NCBI RefSeq assembly: GCF_003963535.1
Contig: NZ_CP034539.1
Coordinates: 10,292,001 to 10,356,000 of the forward strand
Reading direction: 5' to 3'
DNA from: Streptomyces cyaneochromogenes
GTDB lineage: Bacteria; Actinomycetota; Actinomycetes; Streptomycetales; Streptomycetaceae
Length of the DNA: 64,000 nt
Of this stretch, positions 26,153 through 35,413 are shown one piece after another. The notes below the pieces were generated by a model, which saw nothing but the letters and a program-made list of their open reading frames with translations, was not told where the DNA came from and made no database searches. Made by a program: the position numbers and the translations under genes. Each line of letters starts with the position of its first letter. Positions within the stretch are counted from its first letter, which is position 1.

Positions 26153-26749
26153 ATGATCGAACCGAACCCGAAAGCGGACCTTCTCCGATACCTGCAAGAA
26201 GCGCGTGATGCCATGGTGTGGAAGCTCGATGGGCTCTCGGAGTACGACATCCGCCGTCCGCTGACCCCCACGGGCACGAACCTCCTGGGGCTGGTCAAGC
26301 ATGTCGCCGGCGTGGAACTCGCGTACTTCGGCGACACATTTGGGCGGCCGTTCTTCGGCGAGGAGCCGCCGTTCTGGTGGTACACCGAGGAGCCAGAACC
26401 CAACTCGGACATGTGGGCCACCGCAGACGAATCACGGGACCAGATCGTTGGGCTGTATCGCCAGGCGTGGGAGCACTCCGGCGCCACGATCGCGACGATG
26501 ACGCTTGACGCGATCGGTCACGTCCCGTGGTGGCCGGAGAAGCGCCGAGAGGTGACGCTGCACCACATTCTGGTGCGCGTGATCTCCGATACCCAGCGGC
26601 ATGCCGGCCACGCGGACATCCTGCGAGAGCTCATCGACGGGTCTGTCGGATATTCGCCAGGCAAGGACGCCATGGCATCAGGGGATCAGGCGTGGTGGGA
26701 GAGGCACCGGAGCCGACTGGAGCGCGTGGCGCGGGAGGTCAACGGCTGA
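26153..26749 (+). CDS. DinB family protein (DUF664)
   Basis: 198 residues. LLRYLQEARDAMVWKLDGLS, TGTNLLGLVKHVAGVELAYF (first metal His) and LVRVISDTQRHAGHADILRE (paired His) match the DUF664 branch. A putative metal-dependent thiol transferase; the role is unknown. A strong hairpin terminator follows 12 bases after the stop. Confidence 0.85.
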   Translation: MIEPNPKADLLRYLQEARDAMVWKLDGLSEYDIRRPLTPTGTNLLGLVKHVAGVELAYFGDTFGRPFFGEEPPFWWYTEEPEPNSDMWATADESRDQIVGLYRQAWEHSGATIATMTLDAIGHVPWWPEKRREVTLHHILVRVISDTQRHAGHADILRELIDGSVGYSPGKDAMASGDQAWWERHRSRLERVAREVNG

Positions 26750-27180
26750 TTCGCTCTGCTGCCGACCCCGCTGGCTCCGGGGTCGGCCTACGGCGCCGGT
26801 GGATTTCTGACTGATGAGCAGGCCGAGGCGTACGGCAGCGTCGCAGCCGTGCTCGGCCCGGGCCAGACCGTCCCCAACAGGGCTCCGCTTTCCGCGGCTT
26901 GGCCACACACCCCACGGTGACCACACAGGTTCCCGCGAAGCCCATGACGGCTCGGCCCTGGCCGTTGGCAGAGTGGCTCCGCGAACTCCGGCCACGGCCC
27001 CCCCGCAAAACCCGTTGGCGGACCACGGCGACCACTGCTACTTTCCCCGAGGCCGTGCGAGAGAACGAGGAGGTGGTACCCGTGAACGAAGTATCGACAT
27101 GGGTGCTCCCCTCAGGGGTCACGGTCGGGCGATAGGTCGTCCGGGAGCGCCGTTCACGCGCACTCCCGAAAGGCACGACC
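26750..27180. other. Intergenic region, possible Tn3-type trace
   Basis: After the terminator at 26761-26787, one plus-strand frame reads GGFLTDEQAEAYGSVAAVLG near 26800-26850, faintly like the start of Tn3-family transposases (FLTDEQAxAYGRF). The match is about 12 residues and could be chance. Nothing else is seen except the upstream region of the hydrolase. Confidence 0.25.
26761..26787 (+). terminator. Rho-independent-type hairpin after the DinB gene
   Basis: GCCGACCCCG and CGGGGTCGGC form a perfect 10-bp stem with a CTGGCTC loop, 12 bases past the stop codon. No U-tract, as usual in Streptomyces. Confidence 0.75.
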
Positions 27181-27903
27181 ATGCACTTCACTTCGGAACA
27201 ACGCCTCGACGACGGCGTCCTCGAGCGTGAATTCACCCTCGGCGAGATCCCCGGCACCCTGTGGACGCCTGAATCCGCCGCACCGGTCCCGCTGATCCTG
27301 ATGGCCCACAACAACGGCCTGCCCAAGGGGGAAGCCCGGCTGGTGGCACGGGCGCGGCACTCCGCGGCGTACGGCTACGCGGTGGCCGCCATCGACGCCC
27401 CCGGATGCGGCGACCGGCCCCGTTCCGCCGCCGACGAGCAGGCCCGCGCCGACCTCCGCCGGGCGATGCAGGCCGGCGAGCCGGTAGATGAGATCTTCGA
27501 GTCCTTCGTCGGCCCGCTGGTAGCCAAGACGGTTCCGGAATGGCGGACCACCCTGGACGCCCTCCTTACGCTGCCCGAGATCGGCGGCCCGGTCGGGTAC
27601 GCGGGGTGGACCGCCGTCGGCATTCGGCTGGCGGTGGCCGAGCCCCGCATCGCGGCCGCCGGATTCTTCGCCGGTGGCTACGTGCCCCGCGCCCAGCGCG
27701 AGGAGGCCCGACAGGTCACCGTCCCGCTCCTGTTCCTGCTGCAGTGGGACGACGAGGGGAACCCCAGGCAGCGGGCCCTGGACCTGTTCGACGCCTTCGG
27801 GAGCAAGGAGAAGACGCTGCACGCCAATACGGGCGGGCACACCGGCACCCCCTGGTTCGAGCTGGACGACGGGAACCGGTTCTTCGCCCGGCACCTGAGG
27901 TGA
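27181..27903 (+). CDS. Alpha/beta hydrolase with threonine at the nucleophile position
   Basis: 240 residues, dienelactone hydrolase-like. LILMAHNNG is the oxyanion strand, YAVAAIDAPGCGDRP follows, and the nucleophile elbow reads GGPVGYAGWTAVGIRLAVAE: the usual G-x-S-x-G serine is replaced by Thr. The later acid (LLFLLQWDDEGNP) and His (TGGHTGTPWF) are present. Either Thr serves as a weak nucleophile or the protein is not a hydrolase. ATG at 27181 after AAAGGCACGACC. A hairpin follows the stop. Confidence 0.8.
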   Translation: MHFTSEQRLDDGVLEREFTLGEIPGTLWTPESAAPVPLILMAHNNGLPKGEARLVARARHSAAYGYAVAAIDAPGCGDRPRSAADEQARADLRRAMQAGEPVDEIFESFVGPLVAKTVPEWRTTLDALLTLPEIGGPVGYAGWTAVGIRLAVAEPRIAAAGFFAGGYVPRAQREEARQVTVPLLFLLQWDDEGNPRQRALDLFDAFGSKEKTLHANTGGHTGTPWFELDDGNRFFARHLR

Positions 27904-28207
27904 GGCCGGGCCGGCCGTCAGGCCGGCAGCAGACACCGGCCTCCCGGACGCGCCCCAACAGGGAGCGTGTCGCCGAAACCTGCTGCTGAGCCGCTGACGC
28001 GGAGCCCGGGCGGCTGGGAGGTGTCCCGTGCGCCCAGGCTCCCGTCGTCCGCGGCGTTCACCTCCCGCCCGATGCGGGCGCCCGGACCGTCGTACCGCTC
28101 GGCGTGCTTGGACTGCCCCCACCCTGATCGCCTACGCAGCCTCGCTGTCCTGCAGCTCGACGGGGTAGAGCGGGTGCGGTTGGCGGGTGCGGGCCCGCGG
28201 CCTCGGC
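27904..28207. other. Convergent intergenic region
   Basis: Between the hydrolase stop and the stop of the large membrane protein gene. It contains the hairpin at 27910-27927. Open frames on the minus strand lack recognisable products. Confidence 0.35.
27910..27927. terminator. Hairpin after the alpha/beta hydrolase
   Basis: GCCGGCC, loop GTCA, GGCCGGC: a perfect 7-bp GC stem starting 7 bases past the stop. Likely terminates the plus-strand transcript, perhaps bidirectionally. Confidence 0.6.
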
Positions 28208-30916
28208 TCAGCGGCGCCCGCCGCCTCCGCCCGTGCTGGAACCTCTGGTCGTTGAGCTGACGCAGCCGGTGCAGGGGCCGGTGCCTTGCTGCAGGTACCG
28301 GTGCTGGTTCGCCAGATCGATCGCGGGTGTCAGCGAGGTGTCGTCGGTGGGAATCCCGATGCCGAACCGGCCGTAGAAGGCGAGCAGGCCGGTGTCGGCG
28401 CGTTCGACCGCCGCCCGGGTGCGGTCGTAGGCCACCGTCGTCAGGCGGCGGACGTCGATGCGCACGAGTCGGCCCCCGTCGGGCGGGGGCTGTCCGACTC
28501 CCTCGCCCCACCGGTGGAAGATCCTCTTCACCGGGCCGTCCTCCACCAGCCCGCCGAGGTACTCCTTGACCAGCTGTACGGCCTGGTTGTCGCCCAGGTC
28601 GAGGGCGTCGAAGGTGCGGGTGATCGCGAGGGAGGCGAGCTCGGCGAACCGGTCGGTTTGCTGCTCCCGCTCTGCGGTGCGCTGTTGGCTCTCGTCGAGC
28701 TGATCGAGCTCGCCGGCGAGGTCGTCCGCCTCCGGAGTCTGGGCGGGTTGTGGCGCCGGGTCGTCGAGAGCGAGGGTGGCGGCCTGGAAGCGGCCGACCT
28801 GCCGGGCGATGTCCAGCGCCGTTTGGTTCACGGGCTCTCCGGGTGGCGAAGGCGCGGCCCGGTGCACGGCGAGAATCACGTCCCTCAGACGGGCAGCGGC
28901 CCGGGGATGGGCCGAGACCTGCTGGTGGATCTCCTTGTACGCGGCCGCAGCGCCCTCGGCGTACTGCCGGCGCTGAACCTCGAGCGCGTATCTCTCGGCC
29001 ACCGGCCGCTTCCATGCGCCCTCGGACACCGGTGCCACAACGACGAGGAACAGCAGGGCGACCATGATGCCGACATTGATCCCTGAGAGGGACCGCCGTG
29101 CGAAGTTGGCGGTGATGCCCAGCGGCAGCCGGGATTCGCTGAAGCGCGCCGGGCGCAGCCGCTGTCTGATCCGCGCGGCGTGGTCCGGCCAGCGCAGTAC
29201 GGCGTAACTGCCGACGGCCAGCACCGTGTAAGCCGCCAGCCAGTACAGCCAGTGCACCTCGGTCAGTGCTTGGACCTTTTCCACGATGCCGCGCACTACG
29301 GTGACTTGGGGCGGGGTGAACGACAGTACGTTGGCGAGCCACACCAGGAGCACGGTCAGCACCAGGCCGAGTTCCACGGACAGGGCGATGTCGGCCACCG
29401 CCCGCACCGTCGGCCGCGTCGAGTCCTTCAACTTGCGCCAGCCGCGGCAGGAGAGCCAGATGGCGAGCGGGAAGAAGAGTCCGGCGGCGGGCGTGAGGGT
29501 CAGTACGTCGCCGGAGACGAGCTGCTCGACGGCGAGGACGACCAGCAACACGCCGGGGAGGTCCGGAAGGTGACGCACGATCAGGCGTTCGGACGGACCG
29601 CATCGCTTCACCGCGAGCAGCAGCGTCCAGCCGCCGAAGATGAGCAGCGCCACCAGGGGGACCAGACGAGAGGGGATGGCGCGGAACAGGACTAGGAGTA
29701 GTGCCACCGGCGGGGCGACCGTGCACAGTGCGAGGGCGGTCGCGGCGACGTATCGGCGATGCCGGATCCAGCGGATCAGGGGTTCGACGAGCAGCTCGCC
29801 CACTATTTTCGGCGCGGCCAGGAGGGCTGCCGCGAAGCCCAGGCCGAAGACCGCCCCGAAGAATCCACCGAAGGCCGCCCTGACGGCGGCGAGGAGTGCG
29901 GACCCCGGTCCGTCGATCTCCTGTCGGGTGCCGAGGCGCCAGGCCGCCCATGTGCCCACCCCGAAGGTGACGTACAGGCCAAGGAGTTCCGGTACGTCCC
30001 TCGGCGACTCCTCGTCGTCGCGGGCGGTCGACGCGGGTTCGGTAGGAGTCGGTGGGGCAGGAGCGGGTGCGGCCTGCGATCTGCGTTCGTGCAGCTGACG
30101 GGCGACGTCGAGGAAGATCTCCAGATTGGGTATCTGGTACCCGGGCCGTGCGAAATGTGTCGGGAAGTCGCTGCCACGCGAGGCGATCAAGAGGTCGCCG
30201 TCGGCCGTGAGTGAGAGCGAGTGGACGTCCTCCCAAGTAGTGAAGTCGTCCCGGCCGCGCCTGCGCTGCACGGTCAGCCGGTCCTGGCTCAACACAAGTT
30301 CCCCGAAGGAGACTTCACCGCCGCTCAGAGCCGTTTCGGCGGCCGCGGTCAGCTGCGCGTTCCGGACACCCTGCCGGATCGCCGGACCCCACTCGTCCTC
30401 CTGAGGGAGCTGCGCGCCCCTGATCACCGTACGGGTGGTCAGGCCCCGGATCTTCTCCCCGCCCAGCGCGAAGCCACGGTGCGCTGCCCCGAGCGTGACG
30501 ACCGTCCCCTCGGGGTTGGACAGCTTGTAGCGATGCGAGCCGTTCGTGAAGACAGCGGTCGACGACCAGGGATAGATCGCTTCCGTACCGTCGGCCGCAA
30601 TTGCGACGAGGCCCTTCTCATAAAGGCGGAACTCCACTCTTGTGTGCCGCCGATACCACAGTGCCCGGACAGCGAACGGCCCCAACAACGCCAGTCCACC
30701 GAGCACACCGGCCGCAACGGTCCCCTCCCAGCCGAAGAACGCGCAGAGGAGGAGCGTCAGGAGGTAGGTCAGGATCGAGAAGGGAACCAGCCTCAGCAGG
30801 AGCAGCGCGTACGCGGAGGGTTTTCCGGCTGCGGGCGGTAGGTACGGCGATGTCGCCCCAGCCCCGGGCGCTCTGCGCCGCCCTCGGCCCTCCTCTGCGC
30901 CCATGACCGCATCCAT
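28208..30916 (-). CDS. Large multi-pass membrane protein with DUF6585-like N-terminal domain, unknown function
   Basis: 902 residues. Two transmembrane helices (about 35-85) precede a soluble segment (about 95-270) resembling DUF6585/PH-like domains (VEFRLYEKGLVAIAADGTEA, TWEDVHSLSLTADGDLLIAS). An Ala/Pro linker is followed by about eight further helices (320-600), one more near 650, and a long helical extracytoplasmic or cytosolic tail. The tail contains a Gln/Glu-rich coiled segment (DDLAGELDQLDESQQRTAER) and ends in CTGCVSSTTRGSSTGGGGGRR. No catalytic motif is recognised. ATG at 30916. Single-gene unit; the promoter region beyond is shared with no neighbour. Confidence 0.75.
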   Translation of the reverse strand: MDAVMGAEEGRGRRRAPGAGATSPYLPPAAGKPSAYALLLLRLVPFSILTYLLTLLLCAFFGWEGTVAAGVLGGLALLGPFAVRALWYRRHTRVEFRLYEKGLVAIAADGTEAIYPWSSTAVFTNGSHRYKLSNPEGTVVTLGAAHRGFALGGEKIRGLTTRTVIRGAQLPQEDEWGPAIRQGVRNAQLTAAAETALSGGEVSFGELVLSQDRLTVQRRRGRDDFTTWEDVHSLSLTADGDLLIASRGSDFPTHFARPGYQIPNLEIFLDVARQLHERRSQAAPAPAPPTPTEPASTARDDEESPRDVPELLGLYVTFGVGTWAAWRLGTRQEIDGPGSALLAAVRAAFGGFFGAVFGLGFAAALLAAPKIVGELLVEPLIRWIRHRRYVAATALALCTVAPPVALLLVLFRAIPSRLVPLVALLIFGGWTLLLAVKRCGPSERLIVRHLPDLPGVLLVVLAVEQLVSGDVLTLTPAAGLFFPLAIWLSCRGWRKLKDSTRPTVRAVADIALSVELGLVLTVLLVWLANVLSFTPPQVTVVRGIVEKVQALTEVHWLYWLAAYTVLAVGSYAVLRWPDHAARIRQRLRPARFSESRLPLGITANFARRSLSGINVGIMVALLFLVVVAPVSEGAWKRPVAERYALEVQRRQYAEGAAAAYKEIHQQVSAHPRAAARLRDVILAVHRAAPSPPGEPVNQTALDIARQVGRFQAATLALDDPAPQPAQTPEADDLAGELDQLDESQQRTAEREQQTDRFAELASLAITRTFDALDLGDNQAVQLVKEYLGGLVEDGPVKRIFHRWGEGVGQPPPDGGRLVRIDVRRLTTVAYDRTRAAVERADTGLLAFYGRFGIGIPTDDTSLTPAIDLANQHRYLQQGTGPCTGCVSSTTRGSSTGGGGGRR

Positions 30917-31018
30917 CCCAGCAGATCCCCACAACACCTCTTCCGTGACAGCCAGTTGATGGTGCACGGCACGCTAGCACCAGCAGTGAAAATGAGCTGG
31001 TGGGCGATAGATCGACTC

Positions 31019-31687
31019 TCAGTGGGCCTGCGGATAGCCGATTTCGGAGATGTCCTGGGCCAGGTCCGCAAGGGTGACCTCGACGTTCAACGACGACACG
31101 AGTTCCTGGTCGAGCGGCCGCAAGGCATACACGTCACTCACCGCTGTCAGATCGACAGAGACCTCGTAATAGTCCTCGGCGAAGCGCTGGAACGCTTCGG
31201 GTGAGCGGTCGACCAGCAACCGGAACAGGCCCGTGGCACCATCAGGGTCGGCACAGTTCGGCGGGAAGTCGATCGTGCCGTGGTGCCACTGATCATCCGT
31301 CGCCTCCCGCCACAGGCAGACCGTCGCGACTGGCACGCCGTCCTCGTCGGTGAACGCCGGCTCCTGGAGGTAGGGCTTGAAGGCATCGGGAACCTCGTCA
31401 ATCACTCCTGGCCAGGGCTTGCCATCATGGCCATACGGGCTCATCGGCGATTCGTGGTCGAAGCCGCGGACATAGCCCCCCGCCACCGAGAACACGATGG
31501 AGTACTCGTCTCCCGACCCGTTGCGCATCGAGGCCATCTCCTCGCCTTCAGCCCAAGCGGCGTTGAAGGAGTGGTACCGGCTTTCCCAGTCCGGGCTCAG
31601 GATCGCGTCGAGCATCGCAAGCGAGCGGCACAGGTCCCGAAGGTCGGCGATGGAGGGAAGCCGGCGAGCTACGTCATAGACAGTCAC
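31019..31687 (-). CDS. Hypothetical protein
   Basis: 222 residues from GTG at 31687 (VTVYDVARRLPSIADLRDLC). Acidic and cytosolic, with Trp/Tyr-rich stretches (SRYHSFNAAWAEGEEMASMR, YVRGFDHESPMSPYGHDG). It belongs to a family often seen in Streptomyces genomes near SMI1/immunity-type proteins, but I cannot name a domain or function. It lies between the large membrane protein gene and the XRE regulator, all on the minus strand but with independent spacing (87-102 bases). Confidence 0.7.
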   Translation of the reverse strand: MTVYDVARRLPSIADLRDLCRSLAMLDAILSPDWESRYHSFNAAWAEGEEMASMRNGSGDEYSIVFSVAGGYVRGFDHESPMSPYGHDGKPWPGVIDEVPDAFKPYLQEPAFTDEDGVPVATVCLWREATDDQWHHGTIDFPPNCADPDGATGLFRLLVDRSPEAFQRFAEDYYEVSVDLTAVSDVYALRPLDQELVSSLNVEVTLADLAQDISEIGYPQAH

Positions 31688-31774
31688 GGGCTCATCCAAC
31701 CGGATGCCTCTGACATCGGCCGCGCCCCTGCCAGACGTCACGATCAGTAGCAACTCCTGGTCGTGCTCCAGACG

Positions 31775-32626
31775 CTAACGCAGATAGTCACTCGCCTCGG
31801 CACCCAGTACAAGCAGAAGAGCCAGAGCCTCGGCGCCAGGGGATCCCGGTGGCGCGCTGTAAAGCACGAGGTGCTGGTCGCGGTCCGTGAGCGTGAGCGA
31901 GTCGCAGTCGACGGTGATCTCCCCGACGACCGGGTGGCGGAATGTCTTCGTGAGCATCGGCGCGGACTGCACCTCGTGCCGTTCCCAGAGCCGGGCGAAG
32001 TCGGGGCTGGCGTCGCGGAGTTCCTCGACGAGGCCGGTGACCGCGGGATCCGTCGGGTAGCGGGCGAGGGTGGCGCGGAGCTCCATGACGACGTGGTGCC
32101 GGAACTCGGCGGCGTCGGAGATCCCGTACAGTGTCGTGCCGGGTCGCGCCGGCTCGAGGAATGCCCGGCGCGCGAGATTACGGTCCTCGGGGGCGAGCCC
32201 GGCGAAGTCCTCCATGAGCGCGGCCGCGAGGTCGTTCCACGCGAGCACCTCGAACGCGGCGGACATGACCAAAGCGGCCGTCTGCGGCAGCCGCTCGAGG
32301 AGCGCGAGGATGCTCGGGCGGACGTCTCGCCGGTGCAGCCGGGTACGGGTCGGCGCGGTGCCCGCGAGGACGTGGAGGTGGTCGGACTCGGCGTCGGTGA
32401 GCCGCAGCGCGCCCGCGATCCCGGCGAGAACCTCGCCCGACGGCCGCGGCGCCCTGCCCTGCTCGAGCCGGACGTAGTACTCCGTGGAGATGTGTGCGAG
32501 GACCGCCACCTCCTCACGGCGCAGACCCGGCGTCCGGCGTCGCGGTCCGGAGGGGAGGCCGACATCCTCCGGCCGTAGCCGCTCGCGACTGCTACGGAGG
32601 AACGCCCCGAGCTCCTGCTTGTCCAT
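31775..32626 (-). CDS. XRE-family helix-turn-helix regulator with MmyB-like ligand domain
   Basis: 283 residues. The N-terminal HTH contains LGAFLRSSRERLRPEDVGLP and GLRREEVAVLAHISTEYYVR, LEQGRAPRPSGEVLAGIA; the C-terminal half (about 95-283) is the MmyB-like PAS-type domain (FEVLAWNDLAAALMEDFA, DRNLARRAFLEP, FRHPVVGEITVDCDSLTL). It is divergent from an SDR gene with 86 bases between starts, the standard arrangement in which the XRE protein controls that oxidoreductase. Ligand unknown (fatty-acid-like in related structures). Confidence 0.9.
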   Translation of the reverse strand: MDKQELGAFLRSSRERLRPEDVGLPSGPRRRTPGLRREEVAVLAHISTEYYVRLEQGRAPRPSGEVLAGIAGALRLTDAESDHLHVLAGTAPTRTRLHRRDVRPSILALLERLPQTAALVMSAAFEVLAWNDLAAALMEDFAGLAPEDRNLARRAFLEPARPGTTLYGISDAAEFRHHVVMELRATLARYPTDPAVTGLVEELRDASPDFARLWERHEVQSAPMLTKTFRHPVVGEITVDCDSLTLTDRDQHLVLYSAPPGSPGAEALALLLVLGAEASDYLR

Positions 32627-32712
32627 ACCGCAAGTCTGCACGCCGCGCGGCGACAGATCCTGGTACCGCCTGTGCCTGCATCCGGCCTGGGGACCGGCCC
32701 GACACTGCCGTC

Positions 32713-33495
32713 ATGACGCACAACAACGACATCGCACCCGCCGGCCTGCTCACCGACAAGGTCGTGCTCATCACCGGCGCCAGCCGCGGCATCGGGGCGG
32801 CCGCGGCCCGGCTCTTCGCCTCTGAGGGCGCCGCCGTCGTGCTTGCCGCCCGCAGCACAGGCGCCCTCGACCGCATCGTCACCGAGGTCCGCGCAGACGG
32901 AGGCGTCGCCGACGCCGTCACCCTGGACCTCGCCGACCGCGCGAGCATCCGCGCGGCGGTCGGCCGTGTCGAGGAGCTGCACGGGCGGCTCGACGGCGCC
33001 TTCAACAACGGTGCGGCGATCCAGCAGCCCGGGCCGCTCGACACCACGAGCGACGAGGACATCGACGAGCAGTTCGCTGTGAACTTCCGCTCGCACTGGA
33101 CCGCGATGACCGCCGAGGCCGCGCTCATGCGGCAAGGCGGCGGCGGGGCGATCGTGAACACCTCGAGCATCGGCAGCCGCCGCGCGAACCCCGCCCTCCC
33201 CGCCTACGGCGCCATGAAGCGTGCGCTCAACAGCATCACCGAAACCGCGGCTGTGACCTGGGGCCGTCAGGGCATCCGCGTGAACGGCATCACCCCCGGC
33301 GGCACCGTCACGGAGATGATGGACGCGTGGGAGGCGGTCTCCCCGGGCATCATCGAGCGCAATGTCGCGGCGACCCCACTCGGCCGCATGGCCGAACCCC
33401 GCGAGGTTGCCGAGGTGGCCGCGTGGCTGCTCAGCGACCGTGCCTCGATGGTGACCGGAGCGATCGTGCCGGTCGACGGCGGCGCCGGGGCCTGA
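32713..33495 (+). CDS. SDR family oxidoreductase
   Basis: 260 residues: ITGASRGIG cofactor loop near 20, NNGAAI in place of NNAG, NTSSIGS (Ser), YGAMKRALN (Tyr/Lys) and C-terminal VTGAIVPVDGG. ATG at 32713. Probably the regulated target of the divergent XRE/MmyB-like protein; the spacer contains TGGTACCGCCTGTGCCTGC, a plausible operator. Substrate unknown. Confidence 0.88.
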   Translation: MTHNNDIAPAGLLTDKVVLITGASRGIGAAAARLFASEGAAVVLAARSTGALDRIVTEVRADGGVADAVTLDLADRASIRAAVGRVEELHGRLDGAFNNGAAIQQPGPLDTTSDEDIDEQFAVNFRSHWTAMTAEAALMRQGGGGAIVNTSSIGSRRANPALPAYGAMKRALNSITETAAVTWGRQGIRVNGITPGGTVTEMMDAWEAVSPGIIERNVAATPLGRMAEPREVAEVAAWLLSDRASMVTGAIVPVDGGAGA

Positions 33496-33643
33496 AGGGG
33501 AGAGAGCCCGAGGGAGAGAGCCTGGGCAACCCGCGGCGGCACCGCGCCGCTCCTCAGCAGCACCGCGTCGTCATGCGTTCGCGCGGATTCTGGCCCAGGT
33601 TAAGACGCCGTTTCTGATGGCGTGATCGCTCGTTGAGCCGTGC

Positions 33644-34452
33644 ATGACGGATCTGGTGGAGCGGTTGGTGCCGGACGAGTTGTGGACGCTGTTCCGGCGG
33701 GTGGTTCCGCCGATACAGGTCATACGCCCACAGGGCGGTGGACGACGGCGGGCCGGTGACCGCGAGTGCCTGGCCGCGGTCATCTTCGTGGCCACCTCGG
33801 GCTGTACCTGGCGGCAACTGCCGCCGGTGTTCGGGCCGGCCTGGCCGACGGTCTACCGGCGCTTCGCCCAGTGGAGCCGGGAGCGGGTCTGGGCCCGGCT
33901 GCATCGCGTCATCCTCGACGAGCTCGGTGCCCGGGGCGAGCTGGACTGGTCGCGGTGCGCGATCGACTCCGTCAGCGTCCGGGCGGCAAAAGGGGGCCAC
34001 TGACCGGACCGAATCCGACCGACCGCGGCAAGCCGGGATCGAAGATCCACCTGATCACCGACCGGAACGGACTGCCCCTGTCCCTGGGTATCTCCGGCGC
34101 CAATACGCACGACAGCCTCGGCCTGGAACCGCTGGTGCGGGGGATCCCGCCCATCCGCTCCCGACGCGGGCCGCGCCGACGGCGGCCGGCCAAGCTCCAC
34201 GCCGACAAGGGCTACGACTACGACCATCTGCGCCGATGGCTGCGCAAGCGCGGCATCCGGCACCGCATCGCACGCAAGGGCATCGAGTCCTCCACCAGGC
34301 TGGGCCGCCACCGCTGGGTCGTCGAAAGAACGGTCTCCTGGCTCGCCGGATGCCGCCGCCTGCACCGACGCTACGAACGCAAGGCCGAGCACTTCCTCGC
34401 CTTCGTCGGCATAGCCGCCACCCTCATCACCTACCGCCGACTGACCACGTGA
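33644..34452 (+). CDS. IS5-family (IS427-type) transposase made by -1 frameshifting
   Basis: Two overlapping frames. OrfA (33644-34003) has the N-terminal DUF4096 domain and first catalytic Asp (DWSRCAIDSVSVRAAKGGH). OrfB continues in the -1 frame from the slip site as GPNPTDRGKPGSKIHLITDR, LHADKGYDYDHLR (second Asp) and HRWVVERTVSWLAGCRRLHR (Glu). The run AAAAGGGGGC at 33988-33997 is a classic -1 slippery site six codons before the orfA stop. The DDE set is complete, so it may be active. Clear terminal repeats were not found, so the ends may be eroded. Confidence 0.85.
33988..33997 (+). promoter_or_regulatory. Programmed -1 frameshift site of the IS5 transposase
   Basis: AAAAGGGGGC sits at the orfA/orfB overlap; a single -1 slip here joins the two frames into one DDE transposase. 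The same A/G run appears in the IS5 transposase at 62987-62995. Confidence 0.7.
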
Positions 34453-34514
34453 AACCACGGCGAAGGCTACGCGCGGCAGGAGAAATGGCCCGCGCTGATG
34501 CCGGAGCTGCCGTG

Positions 34515-35333
34515 TCAGGCGAGCCAGTAGCAGGCCAGGCGAAGGAGATCGGCGGTACGGGCGGCAACTGCTTCGGCATGCGGCGGGATGTCTTCGTCCA
34601 CGAGGCCTCGAGCCAGGTGCAGGTGAAGGGACTGGAGGGTGGCAAAGGTGTTGAACGCCCAGACCGGGACGGGCCCGGGGCTTCCTCCATCCAGGGCCTC
34701 CGCCACCGCGGTCAGCCAGCCGGTGGCCTGCTCGAGGTTCAGGCCGGGGGCCTGGAGGATACGCAGAAGCGCCCGCGCAAGCCTCGCGTCCTCCAACTGC
34801 GCGTATCGGTAGTCGCTCTGCGCGGCCGTCATCCTGCGGGCACAGAGTTCAAGTAGTTCCGTGCGGCGGTCGGGCAGGGCCTTTGCGAATGCGGCAGCAG
34901 CGTCGGCCCCGTGTGCGACGGCATGTAGCCAGCCCAGGGAGTCGTCCCAGCCGCGGGTGTCCTGCTCTACCGGATACCAGGCCAAGAATTCGGCATACCA
35001 GCGCTCCGCAGCCTGCTTAGGCAGGAGGCCGGGGACAGTGTGTCCGCGCGTCAGAACGGAGCAGAGGATCAGCGGTGCAAAGGTCCGAGCTTGTACCTCG
35101 GGGTGGATGAATCGGCTGGCGGCGGTGTCGCCGAGTGCCTCGAGAACGTCGTCGAGGTGTCCTTCCCTGATCCAGCGGGCGGCTGCGGTGTAAGCGTAGT
35201 CGTCACGGATCTCAGGGTCGGGCGAGAGCAGCATGACCGACAACTCGTCGGCAAGCCGAGTCGTCGGTACCGCCTGAGGGAAGGGGAAGTCGTCGGCCGC
35301 GATCGACGGCCAGTCGACGAAGTAAGCACTCAT
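34515..35333 (-). CDS. DUF2785 domain protein
   Basis: 272 residues, all-helical. The DUF2785 hallmark is present: LLSPDPEIRDDYAYTAAARW near 35-54, RTFAPLILCSVL, and the central DTRGWDDSLGWLHAVAHGAD segment. The biochemical role of the family is unknown. The ATG at 35333 is preferred over the adjacent GTG. The gene sits between two IS elements and has no functional partner nearby. Confidence 0.8.
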   Translation of the reverse strand: MSAYFVDWPSIAADDFPFPQAVPTTRLADELSVMLLSPDPEIRDDYAYTAAARWIREGHLDDVLEALGDTAASRFIHPEVQARTFAPLILCSVLTRGHTVPGLLPKQAAERWYAEFLAWYPVEQDTRGWDDSLGWLHAVAHGADAAAAFAKALPDRRTELLELCARRMTAAQSDYRYAQLEDARLARALLRILQAPGLNLEQATGWLTAVAEALDGGSPGPVPVWAFNTFATLQSLHLHLARGLVDEDIPPHAEAVAARTADLLRLACYWLA

Positions 35334-35413
35334 CACGTCAGGCTTTCACACTGCTGGCGGAGACCCGCGGCGTTGTCCGCTATCGCAGACTCGCCATCTG
35401 AAACAGCATCTAA

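Noticed and set aside
26799..26850. Tn3 transposase start
   Set aside because: Only about 12 residues resemble the family; not enough to call a feature, so noted only inside the intergenic entry.
27918..30236. A 772-codon minus-strand open frame with Arg/Pro-rich translation
   Set aside because: It is a high-GC shadow of the membrane-protein gene 28208-30916 in another frame; its composition is arginine-rich and it has no motifs.
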